Assembly: GCF_026421305.1 (NCBI RefSeq)
Contig: NZ_JAPJBQ010000001.1
Location: 372,001-436,000 of the forward strand
Source of the DNA: Dyella silvae
Lineage (GTDB): Bacteria; Pseudomonadota; Gammaproteobacteria; Xanthomonadales; Rhodanobacteraceae
Direction: 5' to 3'
DNA: 64,000 nucleotides
This document shows, piece after piece, positions 27,519 through 40,987 of this stretch. Under the pieces are notes generated by a model, which worked only from the letters and a program-made list of their open reading frames with translations, made no database searches and had not been told where the DNA came from. Numbering within the stretch: position 1 is the first letter of the stretch; each line of letters opens with the position of its first letter. Made by a program: the position numbers and the translations under genes.

Positions 27519-28709
27519 TCAGCTGGGCGTGTCGGTAGATGTGACGGGACGGCGGAGTAGCCACGCGAGCACGGGTGGCGTCACCATGGCCGTGAGCAGC
27601 GACATCGCCACGATGATGGCGTAAATCTGGTTCGTGAATACCCCGGCAGACAAGCCCAGACTGGCAATCACCACGCCCACCTCGCCACGCGGAACCATGC
27701 CGAAACCCACGATGATGGCACTGCGCGAGCGCAACGACAGCGCGCCGAGATAGCCGCCAATCAACTTCGACGCAATGGCGATCAGGGTGACCACCAGCAA
27801 CATCATGCTGGCCTCGAAGTCGGCTAGCAGATGCAGATCGATTTTGCTGCCGGTGATGACGAAGAAGAATGGCGTCAGCAAGGCGAGCAAAGGCTGCGTC
27901 TGCTTTTCCAGGGTGTGTTGCTGGCGTGTTTCGGAGGCGATCATGCCGGCGAGGAAGGCGCCGATGATGGCGGCCAGGCCAAACAGGGTCGAGACATAGG
28001 CCAGACCCAGGCATAGCGCCAGCACGATGGCCAGCGCCGAGTTCGGGTTCTGTGGTTTGTCCAGCCAGCGGGAATTCCAGCGCATCACACGAGCCCCGCC
28101 CAGGCCGATGACGGCGATGAAGCCGATCGCGCCGCCCAGCACGGCGAGCAGATGAATCAGGTCGACGCCTTCGCCGCCTTGCAGCGACACCACCACGCCA
28201 AGCAACAGCATGGCAAGAATGTCGTCGATCACCGCAGCGCCAAGAATCACTTTGCTCTCGGTACGCTGCAGCGCGCCGAGCTCTTGCAGTACGCGCGCGG
28301 TGATGCCCGCCGAGGTGGCAACAAACGCTGCCGCGATGAAAAGGGAGCGGCTCCAGTCGAACCCGTTGCCGTGCGCCCACAGGCCGCCCATTCCAAACGG
28401 CACCAGCACGCCAAGCACGCCCACCAGGAAGGCCACCTTGCCGACCTTCTTCAGGTCCTCCAGGCGTGTTTCCAGGCCCACGGAGAACAGCAATAGCACC
28501 ACGCCGATTTCCGCCAGCACATCCAATGGCGTGCCTGTGGCGACCTGTTCGGGCGTGATCCAGCCAAGCACGGAAGGGCCGACCACGCAGCCCGCGGCGA
28601 TCTCGCCCACCACGCCGGGAAGTTTCAGGCGCTGCGCGATCTCGCTGCCGATCTGGGCGGCGATAAAGACGATAAAGAGTGTGAGCAGGATGTCGCTGGC
28701 GTGGTGCAT
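27519..28709 (-). CDS. CPA2-family cation:proton antiporter
   Basis: 396-residue inner-membrane exchanger with about 12 helices. Family marks: LPGVVGEIAAGCVVGPSVLG near the N-terminus, AEIGVVLLLFSVGLET, the ion-binding region AAVIDDILAMLLLG with an Asp pair, and FGMVPRGEVGVVIASLG. It lacks the C-terminal TrkA-N (RCK) domain of KefB/KefC, so it is nearer to NapA/GerN-like Na+/H+ or K+/H+ exchangers. Ion specificity cannot be read from sequence. The gene is followed downstream by phrB in convergent orientation. Confidence 0.9.
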   Translation of the reverse strand: MHHASDILLTLFIVFIAAQIGSEIAQRLKLPGVVGEIAAGCVVGPSVLGWITPEQVATGTPLDVLAEIGVVLLLFSVGLETRLEDLKKVGKVAFLVGVLGVLVPFGMGGLWAHGNGFDWSRSLFIAAAFVATSAGITARVLQELGALQRTESKVILGAAVIDDILAMLLLGVVVSLQGGEGVDLIHLLAVLGGAIGFIAVIGLGGARVMRWNSRWLDKPQNPNSALAIVLALCLGLAYVSTLFGLAAIIGAFLAGMIASETRQQHTLEKQTQPLLALLTPFFFVITGSKIDLHLLADFEASMMLLVVTLIAIASKLIGGYLGALSLRSRSAIIVGFGMVPRGEVGVVIASLGLSAGVFTNQIYAIIVAMSLLTAMVTPPVLAWLLRRPVTSTDTPS

Positions 28710-28778
28710 GGAGAGGAGCGGCCCCGTGATCAGATCCGCTGCATGCTACATGCTCCGTGATCCGTGCGTGGTGCGTCC

Positions 28779-29071
28779 CTAGGGATGCTCTGATCTATTC
28801 CACGTGCCCGGCATGACGTCCATAAGGCTCAGCGGCGGTGTTGCGCGGCACAGGACAGACTGGCCGTCTGTTCAAGCCGCGTGGCACCGTCGCTGGGCCT
28901 TATGGACGTCACCCCTTCTATTCAGATTAATACGTTGGGGCCGCACGGTATGCGCGCAACGCTTCGCCCCGTCGTCTCGACAGACGGCCAGTCTGCCTTC
29001 GCCGCCGGAACCGTGCGTTGCGTGCATACCGTGCGGTGACGGGTACGTGGAATAGATCAGAGCATCCCTAG
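28779..29071. mobile_element. 285-bp MITE with IS5-like ends and CTAG target duplication
   Basis: A non-coding element (28783-29067) bounded by 23-bp perfect terminal inverted repeats (GGATGCTCTGATCTATTCC-ACGT and its complement at 29045-29067), flanked by CTAG on both sides as in IS5-group insertions. Two internal stem-loops fill it: 15 bp, 28814-28828 with 28897-28911; and 22 bp with one mismatch, 28941-28962 with 29015-29036. Each apical region carries a short palindrome, and 16 nt of one (28856-28871) are exactly complementary to the other (28980-28995). No transposase is encoded, so it would be moved in trans. It occupies most of the 358-nt gap between the antiporter and MFS genes. Confidence 0.85.
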
Positions 29072-30543
29072 CCGGAGGCTCGCCCCGGTCGTGGCGCGCC
29101 ATCGTTCTGCAGGCGGCTGAACACCCAGCTGGCCGTGGCCGTCACGATGCCGAGCAACAACACAGTCCAGCGGAAGGCGGGAATGTAGTCCTCGTTCGAG
29201 TGTCCTTTCAGCAGGGCTTCCATCAATAGCGAGGCCAGCGCGATGCCGAAACTCATCGACAAGTATTGAGCCGTCGATGCCATCGACGATGCCTGTGAAG
29301 CGAATTTCACGTCCAGGTCGTTGTAGATCAGCGTGTTCATGGCGGTGTACTGCATGCCCATGAAGCCGCCGTAGATGAAGACCATCAGCGCAATGAGCCA
29401 CATCGGCGAACTCTTGCCGAGCAGGGCGAACGAGGCGAGCAGGGCGGCGACGACCAGCGTGTTGGTAAACAGCAGATTGCGATAGCCAAACCGGTTGAGC
29501 AGCTGGTTGATGCCCCACTTTGCGGTAATCGAGCCCAACGCTTGCGGCACCATCATCAGGCCGGCCATCAACGGCGACCAGCCGCAACCGACCTGCAGAA
29601 ACAGCACGAGCAACAGAAACATGCCCGACACGCCCAGCCGCGTGAACAGGTTGCCTGCCAACGACACCCACACGCTGCGAATGCGCAGCAGGCTGAGATC
29701 GGCAACCGGATGAGGGGTGCGGCGGCTGTGCCAGACATAGATCGTGCCGAACGCGATGGCCAGTGCGCCATAGATCGCAATGGACACCCAACGGCCACCA
29801 CCGCCGCTGGCGACTTCTGACGCGGTCAGCAGCATGGCCGAGGCAGCCGCGAACAGCAGAAAACCGAAGATGTCGAACGCGGGCGCCTGGTCGAGCCGGT
29901 AGTCGGGCATGTCGCGCCGGTTCATCCACATACCGACGATACCTACCGGCACATTGATCAGAAAGATCAGTCGCCACGAGGTGTACTGCGCAAGCGCACC
30001 GCCGAGCAGTGGACCAAGCACCGAACCCATCAGGCCCACCGTGGCCACCGTGCTCATCGCCCTTACAAACTCGCGTTTGTCGATGCTGCGCACGAGTACG
30101 TAGCGGCCCACAGGCATCAACGCTGCGCCGCCAAGGCCTTGCAGCACACGCGCCGCGACCAGCTGCGGTAGCGTCTGCGCGATGCCGCACAACAACGAGC
30201 CAATGGTGAAGGTGGCGATGGCCGCGGCAAAAATGCGACGTGTGCCGAAGCGATCGCACAGCCAGGGGCTGGCCGGAATGAAAATCGCCAGCGTCAGCAC
30301 GTAGCTGGTCAAGGCGGTGCGCATGCCCAGTGGTGTGACATGGAGCGCATCGGCCATGGCGGGCACGGCGGTGTTGACGATGGTGGAATCCAGCGCCTGC
30401 ATGAAGAACGCCGCAGCCACCAGCCAGATCAGGCCGCGATAACGCTCGCTGGACGACGCTGCCGGTGCTGCGGGAGCTGGCGCCTCATCGTGCGGAGGTG
30501 GATCGGGGAGGTTGGCCTCAGGGGTGGCAAAATTTTCTGGCAT
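29068..30543 (-). CDS. MFS exporter, DHA2 (EmrB/QacA) type
   Basis: 491-residue inner-membrane drug:proton antiporter-like protein with about 14 helices. The DHA2 pattern is seen in LIWLVAAAFFMQALDSTIVN (helix 1, motif D1), LCDRFGTRR (motif A) and LGGAALMPVGRY with GSVLGPLLGGALAQYTSWR (motif C). An Ala/Pro-rich cytoplasmic N-terminus of about 35 residues precedes helix 1. Substrate unknown; export of toxic compounds is typical. The stop codon TAG lies inside the CTAG target of the adjacent MITE, so the insertion sits exactly at the gene end. Confidence 0.9.
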   Translation of the reverse strand: MPENFATPEANLPDPPPHDEAPAPAAPAASSSERYRGLIWLVAAAFFMQALDSTIVNTAVPAMADALHVTPLGMRTALTSYVLTLAIFIPASPWLCDRFGTRRIFAAAIATFTIGSLLCGIAQTLPQLVAARVLQGLGGAALMPVGRYVLVRSIDKREFVRAMSTVATVGLMGSVLGPLLGGALAQYTSWRLIFLINVPVGIVGMWMNRRDMPDYRLDQAPAFDIFGFLLFAAASAMLLTASEVASGGGGRWVSIAIYGALAIAFGTIYVWHSRRTPHPVADLSLLRIRSVWVSLAGNLFTRLGVSGMFLLLVLFLQVGCGWSPLMAGLMMVPQALGSITAKWGINQLLNRFGYRNLLFTNTLVVAALLASFALLGKSSPMWLIALMVFIYGGFMGMQYTAMNTLIYNDLDVKFASQASSMASTAQYLSMSFGIALASLLMEALLKGHSNEDYIPAFRWTVLLLGIVTATASWVFSRLQNDGAPRPGRASG

Positions 30544-30781
30544 GCCTTTCCATGATACCTGCTACGACAGCTTGCTTTTGTGCGCTGTCATGTCCACAGT
30601 CGTTGTCCTATTATCTCAAAGTCTGTGCGCACGCATCACGTCGTTGGCCTCCGGTCAGGCCGCGCGAGTGCCGCGAGCGGACGTTGATCGCTATGCGATC
30701 ACTTATAGACCGCGCGCGCTGGGGCGATTTCGTCCCGGCGCGTCGTCTTTTGTGATCGCCTGTACGAAGACAGGAGTCAAC

Positions 30782-31192
30782 ATGAGCACCAAGCCCCCCA
30801 TCGTCCTTTCCCGCCTGGACCTTGACCGTATCGATGCGTTGCTGGAGCGCATGCCGCCCACGCAGGCGGCCCAGTACGAGGCGCTGCGCGCGGAGCTGGA
30901 TCGCGCCGACGTGGTGGAGCCCTCGGCTATTCCGGCCGACGTGGTGACCATGAACTCCGTGGTCACGTTCAAGGACGAGGATTCCAGCGACGAGCTGACC
31001 ATCAGCCTGGTCTATCCGGCGGGAGCCGGTGCGCCGGGTACGGTGTCGATCCTGGCTCCGGTGGGTAGCGCCTTGCTGGGGCTGCGCGTCGGGCAGCAGA
31101 TCGAGTGGCCCACGCCCGATGGCCGCAAGCGCACGCTGCAGGTGCTGGAGATTGAGTATCAGCCCGAAGCGTCGGGTGATCTCCACCGTTGA
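30782..31192 (+). CDS. rnk: Nucleoside diphosphate kinase regulator Rnk
   Basis: 136 residues, the same length as E. coli Rnk. A short N-terminal coiled coil (LDRIDALLERMPPTQAAQYEALRAEL) precedes a GreA/GreB-like FKBP domain with the pattern VVTFKDEDSSDELTISLVYP and a SALLGLRVGQQIEW block. Rnk binds RNA polymerase like a Gre factor but its coiled coil is too short to reach the active site; in E. coli it affects Ndk levels. The start ATG 30782 matches the family N-terminus. The 238-nt gap upstream, shared with the divergent MFS gene, shows no clear site. Confidence 0.9.
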   Translation: MSTKPPIVLSRLDLDRIDALLERMPPTQAAQYEALRAELDRADVVEPSAIPADVVTMNSVVTFKDEDSSDELTISLVYPAGAGAPGTVSILAPVGSALLGLRVGQQIEWPTPDGRKRTLQVLEIEYQPEASGDLHR

Positions 31193-31247
31193 CGCGGTCG
31201 TCACATGACGCCGGTCACACCGGCGTCACGTAAGTGATGATCCGCCA

Positions 31248-35345
<4,098 letters not shown>

Positions 35346-35349
35346 GCTC

Positions 35350-35745
35350 GTGAATGCCCCGCTGCTGCCCGCCATTCATCATGTGGCGTTGATCTGTTCG
35401 GACTACGAGCGCTCAAAGGTGTTCTATACCGAGACGCTGGGCTTTCGGATCATTCGCGAGGTTTATCGTGCCGAGCGCGGCTCGTGGAAGCTTGATCTCG
35501 AAGTGAGCCCGGGCGTGAGTCTGGAGCTGTTCTCGTTTCCTTCGCCGCCGCCGCGTCCTTCGCGGCCTGAGGCACAAGGGCTGCGGCATCTGGCGTTTGC
35601 GGTTCCGGATGTCGATGTCGTGGTCGCCACGTTGAAGGATCGCGATGTGATCTGCGAGCCGATACGTGTGGATGAATACACCGGCCGGCGCTTCACCTTT
35701 TTCGCTGATCCCGATGGCCTGCCCATCGAACTCTACGAAGCGTGA
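35350..35745 (+). CDS. YaeR-like VOC (glyoxalase) family protein
   Basis: 131 residues, a single glyoxalase/VOC fold. It closely follows the E. coli YaeR (GloA2) pattern: IHHVALICSDYERSKVFYTE, LELFSFPSPPPRPSRPEAQG, LRHLAFAVPDVD and TFFADPDGLPIELYEA. The metal ligands expected in the family (His near the start, His in RHLAF, Glu in ELYE) are present. The physiological substrate of YaeR-type proteins is uncertain. The start is GTG 35350, 4 nt after epmA, giving an operon ligA-epmA-yaeR. A terminator follows. Confidence 0.88.
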   Translation: MNAPLLPAIHHVALICSDYERSKVFYTETLGFRIIREVYRAERGSWKLDLEVSPGVSLELFSFPSPPPRPSRPEAQGLRHLAFAVPDVDVVVATLKDRDVICEPIRVDEYTGRRFTFFADPDGLPIELYEA

Positions 35746-35766
35746 CATGGGATCCGTGCAAAAGAG

Positions 35767-35799
35767 AACCCGGCGGCTCTCGCAAGCTGCCGGGTTTTC
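35767..35799 (+). terminator. Bidirectional terminator
   Basis: AACCCGGCGGCT pairs with AGCTGCCGGGTT (one G-T) around a 6-nt loop, followed by TTTTC on the plus strand. It lies between the convergent yaeR-like gene and aqpZ and can serve both. Confidence 0.8.
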
Positions 35800-35817
35800 G
35801 ATGATGGCCGGGCGAGT

Positions 35818-36519
35818 TTAGTTTTCGCGTGAATCCAGCAGGTGGCGATAGATCAAGCCACCCACCGCGCCGCCGATCAGCGGAACCAGCCAGAACATCC
35901 ACAACTGCTGTATGGCCCAGCTACCCTGGAAGAACGCTACGCCCGTACTACGTGCGGGGTTCACCGAGGTGGCGGTGATCGGAATGCTGATCAGGTGGAT
36001 GAGTGTCAGTGCCAGACCGATGGCCAGGGGCGCGAAGCCGGTGGGAGCGAGTTTGTGCGTGACGCCGCTGATCACAATGAGAAAGAACGCGGTGAGTACA
36101 AACTCGGCGATGATGCAAGCCTGCAACGAATAGCCGTTTGGCGAATGCTCTCCGTAGCCGTTGGCGGCGAATCGCACACTGGCGTCAAAGCCTTCCTTGC
36201 CAGTGGCAATAAGGTAGAGCACGGCGCCTGCCGCCAGACCACCGATGACCTGGGCGATGATGTAAGGCACTACATCCCTGGCCGGGAAACGCCCGCCAGC
36301 GAAAAGACCCACCGTTACCGCGGGGTTGAAATGAGCACCGGAAACATGACCCACGGCATACGCCATGGTCACCACCGTCAAGCCGAAGGCGAGGGCGACG
36401 CCGGTAAAGCCAATGCCCAGATCGGGAAAGGCCGCAGCGAAGATCGCGCTGCCGCAGCCGCCAAAGACCAGCCAGAACGTACCGAAGAACTCAGCTCCCA
36501 AACGCTTTCCCATACTCAT
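35818..36519 (-). CDS. aqpZ: Aquaporin Z
   Basis: 233-residue inner-membrane water channel (231 in E. coli). Both half-helix motifs are intact: HFNPAVT and SVNPARS. The N-terminal [21 protein letters not shown] block is typical of AqpZ rather than the glycerol facilitator GlpF. The start ATG 36519 is preceded by AAGGAG on the minus strand; a second in-frame ATG lies two codons later. It is transcribed alone and diverges from the MFS symporter gene; the 239-nt spacer shows no clear operator. Confidence 0.95.
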   Translation of the reverse strand: MSMGKRLGAEFFGTFWLVFGGCGSAIFAAAFPDLGIGFTGVALAFGLTVVTMAYAVGHVSGAHFNPAVTVGLFAGGRFPARDVVPYIIAQVIGGLAAGAVLYLIATGKEGFDASVRFAANGYGEHSPNGYSLQACIIAEFVLTAFFLIVISGVTHKLAPTGFAPLAIGLALTLIHLISIPITATSVNPARSTGVAFFQGSWAIQQLWMFWLVPLIGGAVGGLIYRHLLDSREN

Positions 36520-36758
36520 GCGGACTCTCCTTGCCAGATTTTGGGGGATTGACCTGGGCAGCATCCCTGCGCGGCTTCCACAACGATCCCAAGGTGAAAC
36601 AGGCTCTTAGTGCTGGGCCCAGGTGCCCTTAGGCTAGCAAAACCGCGAGGTCAGGTAGCCCAGGGATGGTGATGTAACGGTAAACATTGACGCAGCGCGC
36701 GGGCATGGCCTTTCGGTATGCTGCCCTGTCGCTTTCATCTGGAACCGTAGGATTACTG

Positions 36759-38081
36759 ATGACGCAGGTTTTTCCGACTACGCCGGCACTGGCATCTCCT
36801 GAGCGCCGTCTGGGCGCGCGCGATATCAAGACGCTGCTGCTGGCTTCACTGGGCGGGGCGCTGGAGTTCTACGATTTTGTGGTGTTCGTGTTCTTCACGA
36901 TCCCGCTCAGTCATCTGTTCTTCCCGCCCGATACCGCGCCCTGGCTCGCGCGGCTGCAGATCTACGGCATTTTCGCGGCCGGCTACCTGGCGCGTCCGTT
37001 GGGCGGCATCGTGATGGCGCACTTTGGTGATCGTCAGGGGCGCAAGCGCATGTTCACGCTAAGCGTGTTTCTGATGGCGTTGCCCACGCTGGCCATCGGC
37101 TTGCTGCCGGTCTACGCGACCGTTGGCGTGCTGGCGCCGTTGTTGCTATTGCTGATGCGGATCGTGCAGGGCGTGGCAATTGGCGGCGAAGTGCCGGGCG
37201 CGTGGGTGTTTGTCGCCGAGCACGCGCCGCGGGGACGCGTCGGTTTCGCATGCGCCTGCCTTACGTCGGGGCTGACGGCCGGCATTCTCATGGGCTCGTT
37301 GACCGCGGCCTGGATCAACCATCACCTGGCGCCCGAAGAGGTGCTGCGCTGGGGCTGGCGCGCGCCCTTCTGGCTGGGTGGCTTGTTTGGGTTCATCGCG
37401 GTGTGGCTGCGTCGCTGGTTGAGCGAAACGCCAGTGTTTGCGCAGTTGCGCGAACGCAAGGCGCTGAGCCGCGAGCTGCCCTTGCGAAACGTGCTGGCGG
37501 ACCATGGCGGTAGCGTGGTGCTGTCCATGGCCATCACGTGGCTGCTGACGGCAGCCATTCTCGTGCTGATCCTCATGTTGCCCAATCTCGCGCAGAAGTC
37601 GTTCGGCATGGCGCCGGATGCGGCCTTCTTCGGCAACAGCCTCGCCGCATTCGCTCTTGGCCTGGGTTGCCTGGCTTATGGTTGGCTGGTGGATCGCATC
37701 GGGGCGCCGCTGGCGTTGCTTATCGGTTCGCTGGCGCTGGTGGCATGTACCTATGCGCTGTTCGCCGACCTCGCGGCAGGCGGGGCGCATTTTCTGCTGC
37801 TGTATGCGCTTACTGGTTTTCTCGTGGGTGTCGTCGGTGTTGTGCCCACGATCATGGTGGCTGCATTTCCGGCGCCCGTCCGTTACTCGGGCATCTCGTT
37901 CGCCTACAACGTTGCGTATGCGGTATTCGGAGCGAGTACGGCCACGCTGATTGGCTATCTCGCGGAGAAAGCGGGACGCATGGCACCCGCGCACTATGTG
38001 GCGATGACGGCGGCGGTCAGCGTCGTGGCGGCGTTGTGGCTGCTGATGGCGCGGCGCAGTTCGGGTGACGCGCTGACGTAA
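36759..38081 (+). CDS. MFS transporter, metabolite:H+ symporter type
   Basis: 440 residues, 12 helices, of the MHS subfamily (ProP, ShiA, KgtP relatives). Marks are SLGGALEFYDFVVFVFF in helix 1, ARPLGGIVMAHFGDRQGRKRM (motif A) and IGGEVPGAWVFVAEHAP, where the family has GGE-x-x-G. Likely imports an organic acid or zwitterion, but the substrate cannot be named. Start ATG 36759 places the first helix at the usual distance; an earlier GTG/ATG would add 24 residues without family resemblance. A palindromic repeat lies between it and hflD. Confidence 0.88.
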   Translation: MTQVFPTTPALASPERRLGARDIKTLLLASLGGALEFYDFVVFVFFTIPLSHLFFPPDTAPWLARLQIYGIFAAGYLARPLGGIVMAHFGDRQGRKRMFTLSVFLMALPTLAIGLLPVYATVGVLAPLLLLLMRIVQGVAIGGEVPGAWVFVAEHAPRGRVGFACACLTSGLTAGILMGSLTAAWINHHLAPEEVLRWGWRAPFWLGGLFGFIAVWLRRWLSETPVFAQLRERKALSRELPLRNVLADHGGSVVLSMAITWLLTAAILVLILMLPNLAQKSFGMAPDAAFFGNSLAAFALGLGCLAYGWLVDRIGAPLALLIGSLALVACTYALFADLAAGGAHFLLLYALTGFLVGVVGVVPTIMVAAFPAPVRYSGISFAYNVAYAVFGASTATLIGYLAEKAGRMAPAHYVAMTAAVSVVAALWLLMARRSSGDALT

Positions 38082-38102
38082 ATCGACGCGTGCTCTCGCT
38101 TT

Positions 38103-38138
38103 TGATCGTCATTCCGGCGCAGGCCGGAATGACGATCA
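38103..38138. repeat. REP-type palindrome between convergent genes
   Basis: A perfect 16-bp inverted repeat (TGATCGTCATTCCGGC and its complement) around GCAG. It carries the same GTCATTCCGGCGCAGGCC core as the repeats at 1.8 and 57.3 kb. It separates the MFS gene from hflD and could act as a bidirectional 3'-end hairpin. Confidence 0.85.
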
Positions 38139-38149
38139 GGTAAGCGTCA

Positions 38150-38773
38150 TCAGGTGTTGTTGATCGTCGATCCCGTCAACAACCCGCGTGCCAGCATGCT
38201 GCACTGCTTGCGATAGAGCAGCATTTGCCACTGGCGTCCACCCACCTGATGCCACAACACGGCCGAGCGCACGGCCGCGAGCAGGTTGGTGCGCACTTTC
38301 TCTACCACGGCAGGCTGCTGCAGTTGCTGCGGGTTACCGGTCACCATCACGCGCGGCTTGAGGGTGGACAGCGTGCTGGCATACAGACTGGCGAGCCGCT
38401 TGACGACCTGGGGCGAATCCCCGCCAAAGTGTTCAACCTGGCGTTGAGCGGAAACGATGCCCTGCTGCAGTTGTTCGAGCAGATCGGAACGACGCGCCAG
38501 GCTGCGCTCCAGCCGCATGACCGTGAAGGCCATCCGGGTGACCGCCACATCGCGATTGTTTTCGTCCAGCAGGGTGATCAGCTGGCGCAACCCCAGCCGC
38601 ACGGCAGCGACGTCGCCATAGACGCCTACCACGGAGGGGGCGTCGATCCGGAACACGCTGGCCATGCTGGCGGCCATGGCAATGTCGTCGCAGCGGCCGT
38701 CATTGGCCAATTGCTGGGCAAGCGTGGTGGCCTGGAACAGACCAGCCAGGGCCAGCACGCGCTCTTCATTCAT
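38150..38773 (-). CDS. hflD: High-frequency lysogenisation protein HflD homologue
   Basis: 207 residues (213 in E. coli), an all-helical membrane-associated protein. Conserved segments include RVLALAGLFQATTLAQQLA at the start and VRTNLLAAVRSAVLWHQVGG near the end. In E. coli it binds lambda CII and is encoded directly after mnmA, as here. Its cellular role outside phage infection is unclear. Start ATG 38773 fits the family N-terminus. It is the last gene of nudJ-mnmA-hflD. Confidence 0.9.
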   Translation of the reverse strand: MNEERVLALAGLFQATTLAQQLANDGRCDDIAMAASMASVFRIDAPSVVGVYGDVAAVRLGLRQLITLLDENNRDVAVTRMAFTVMRLERSLARRSDLLEQLQQGIVSAQRQVEHFGGDSPQVVKRLASLYASTLSTLKPRVMVTGNPQQLQQPAVVEKVRTNLLAAVRSAVLWHQVGGRQWQMLLYRKQCSMLARGLLTGSTINNT

Positions 38774-38783
38774 GGCAAAGGCT

Positions 38784-39914
38784 TCAAACACCGGAAAAGG
38801 TCTCTGAGAGGGAAGGGGCATCATTCCAGCCACCGAACGGCGCGTCGGTGCGGTCAATCACGGCGCCACCCAGGCAGGACTCGCCGTCATAAAAGACCAC
38901 CGACTGGCCGGGGGTTACTGCGCGCTGGGGCTCGTCGAAAATCACCTCGAGACCGTCTTCGCCAACGACCACTTCGCAGGCCTGATCGGCCTGGCGATAG
39001 CGTGTCTTGGCGGTGCAACGGAAGCGGTTGGCCGGCGGTGTACCCGCCACCCAGCTCGGCGATTCCGTATGCAGGCGGCGCGAGTACAGCCAATGATTCT
39101 CGCCGCCCTGAGCTACATACAGCACGTTGCGGGGCACATCTTTGCCTACCACGTACCAGGCCTCGCCACTGGCGCCGTGCCGGCCACCGATGCCGAGGCC
39201 GTTGCGTTGGCCAAGGGTGTAATACATCACGCCCTGGTGCTCGCCGACGGTGGCGCCGTCGGGTGTGCGCATGGGGCCGGGCTGGGCGGGAATGTACTGG
39301 GCCAGGAAGCTGCGGAAATCACGCTCACCGATGAAACAGATGCCCGTGGAATCCTTCTTGGCGTGGGTGGGCAAGGCGGCTTCCTGGGCCATCTGGCGCA
39401 CCCTGGACTTCTCGATCTCGCCTACCGGGAACAGCGTGGCGGCCAGTTGCTGCTGGCCCAGCGCATGAAGGAAGTAGGTCTGGTCTTTGGAGGCATCTAC
39501 CGCACGCAGCAAACGATACTTGCCCTCATGGAAATCCACGCGGGCGTAGTGGCCGGTGGCGATCTTGTCGGCGCCGAGCGCGCGAGCCTCGTCCAGAAAG
39601 GTCTTGAACTTGATCTCGCGGTTGCACAGCACGTCCGGATTGGGCGTGCGTCCAGCGCGGTATTCGGTCAGGAAGTGCTCGAACACGCCGTCCCAGTACT
39701 CGGCGGCAAAGTTACGGGCATGGAAGGGGATACCCAGGCGCCCGCACACAGCCACAGCGTCCTTGCGGTCGATGTCGGCGGTGCAGGGGCCGTTGCGGTC
39801 GTCCTCTTCCCAGTTCTGCATGAACAGGCCTTCGACCTCATGCGCGGCCTGTTGCAGCAGCAGGGCGGCTACCGAGGAGTCCACGCCGCCAGAGATGCCA
39901 AGCATCACTTTCAC
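38784..39914 (-). CDS. mnmA: tRNA-specific 2-thiouridylase MnmA
   Basis: Adds sulfur to U34 of tRNA-Lys, -Glu and -Gln, taking it from the Tus relay. 376 residues (368 in E. coli). The PP-loop SGGVDSS is near residue 10; the catalytic Cys residues are in [12 protein letters not shown] and STGICFIG. The start is GTG 39914, overlapping the nudJ stop as GTGA; an ATG three codons later is possible. The gap to hflD is 10 nt. The order nudJ-mnmA-hflD matches E. coli. Confidence 0.95.
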   Translation of the reverse strand: MKVMLGISGGVDSSVAALLLQQAAHEVEGLFMQNWEEDDRNGPCTADIDRKDAVAVCGRLGIPFHARNFAAEYWDGVFEHFLTEYRAGRTPNPDVLCNREIKFKTFLDEARALGADKIATGHYARVDFHEGKYRLLRAVDASKDQTYFLHALGQQQLAATLFPVGEIEKSRVRQMAQEAALPTHAKKDSTGICFIGERDFRSFLAQYIPAQPGPMRTPDGATVGEHQGVMYYTLGQRNGLGIGGRHGASGEAWYVVGKDVPRNVLYVAQGGENHWLYSRRLHTESPSWVAGTPPANRFRCTAKTRYRQADQACEVVVGEDGLEVIFDEPQRAVTPGQSVVFYDGESCLGGAVIDRTDAPFGGWNDAPSLSETFSGV

Positions 39915-40405
39915 GGGTAGCGATCCTCGACCAGCAAGCTGTGCAGCATGTCCAGCGGATGGCGTTGACCGGCCAGCCATGCATCGATGCTCATCAGCAC
40001 CAGCGGGCTGCGCAGGCGATCGCCCAGTGCAACGATCTCATCGCGGGTAAGCCACAAGGCGCGGCGGATACCGGCATCGAGCGGGCGGTCCGGGTCATGG
40101 CTGACTGCGTGGGCGCCAAAGCTGAATCGCACCACCCCGTCGCCATGTTCCGTACTGCGCCACTGGTGCACACCAATAAGGTGGTCAAGCGTCACGGTCC
40201 AGCCGGTTTCCTCCAGTGTTTCTCGCATGGCGGCGGAAATCAGACTTTCCTTGTCATCCAAATGGCCCGCTGGCTGGTTATAGGCGAGACGACCGTTCAC
40301 TTCTTCCTCGACCATCAGGAAGCGGTCGCCATCGGCCACGACGCATGCCACCGTGACGTGCGGGCACCAGACAGAACGGGAGGTGATGGGATTGGAATCA
40401 GCCAT
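39911..40405 (-). CDS. nudJ: Nudix hydrolase NudJ (phosphatase type)
   Basis: 164 residues. The Nudix box is complete ([20 protein letters not shown] followed by TGW). Start ATG 40405 gives [20 protein letters not shown], matching the NudJ style of beginning shortly before the HVTVA strand. NudJ hydrolyses nucleoside tri/diphosphates and HMP-pyrophosphate in E. coli. It sits first in the operon with mnmA and hflD, in the same order as E. coli ymfB-mnmA-hflD. Divergent from clpS. Confidence 0.9.
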   Translation of the reverse strand: MADSNPITSRSVWCPHVTVACVVADGDRFLMVEEEVNGRLAYNQPAGHLDDKESLISAAMRETLEETGWTVTLDHLIGVHQWRSTEHGDGVVRFSFGAHAVSHDPDRPLDAGIRRALWLTRDEIVALGDRLRSPLVLMSIDAWLAGQRHPLDMLHSLLVEDRYP

Positions 40406-40527
40406 TGGGGATATATGGCGGCAGCAGGGGCACTGGAAAAGCGGCCATTGTGCCATTACCTGAAGCCGATCATGTCCGCCGACCCACGGCGGTATACTTT
40501 TCCCCAAGGAAAACTCGCTTAGAACCC

Positions 40528-40854
40528 ATGGCTCACGAACCCGAACACGAACAAGGCAGCGGTCACGGCCTGGCACTGGAAACCTCTCGGCCGGAGGTAG
40601 CTCGCCCCCCGCTCTTTCAGGTGGTGCTGCTGAATGACGATTTCACACCGATGGACTTTGTAGTCGAGGTACTGCGCAGTTTCTTCAATCTGGATCAGGA
40701 GCGGGCCGTGCAGGTGATGCTGCATGTCCATACGCGCGGGAAGGGAGTCTGCGGGGTGTTCACCCGGGAAGTCGCCGAAACCAAGGTAACCCAGGTGAAC
40801 GAATATTCACGTGCTCATCAGCACCCATTGTTGTGCACTATGGAAAAGCTCTGA
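40528..40854 (+). CDS. clpS: ATP-dependent Clp protease adaptor ClpS
   Basis: 108-residue N-recognin that brings N-degron proteins to ClpAP. The core [16 protein letters not shown] (substrate pocket), the [19 protein letters not shown] block and the C-terminal [10 protein letters not shown] are all present. The N-terminal 30 residues are the flexible segment. It lies 133 nt before clpA on the same strand, the normal arrangement. Confidence 0.95.
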   Translation: MAHEPEHEQGSGHGLALETSRPEVARPPLFQVVLLNDDFTPMDFVVEVLRSFFNLDQERAVQVMLHVHTRGKGVCGVFTREVAETKVTQVNEYSRAHQHPLLCTMEKL

Positions 40855-40987
40855 GAACGGTAGTAAGGGCGCCAAAATTAATCCCTTGCCCTGTCACTCA
40901 TGGCACGGATATTGAAAGGCTTCGGGTGCCCCCCATCTCGTAGCCATTGGGGCGTAGCCGCCCTGTCACACAGCGGAGTAGGTCCGG

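Noticed and set aside
28804-29055. Open frames within the MITE as a tiny protein gene.
   Set aside because: The frames run through inverted repeats on both strands, and no ribosome site or protein-like composition is present.
36687-36722. TTGACG and TATGCT upstream of the MFS symporter as a promoter.
   Set aside because: The 24-nt spacer is too long for a sigma-70 promoter.
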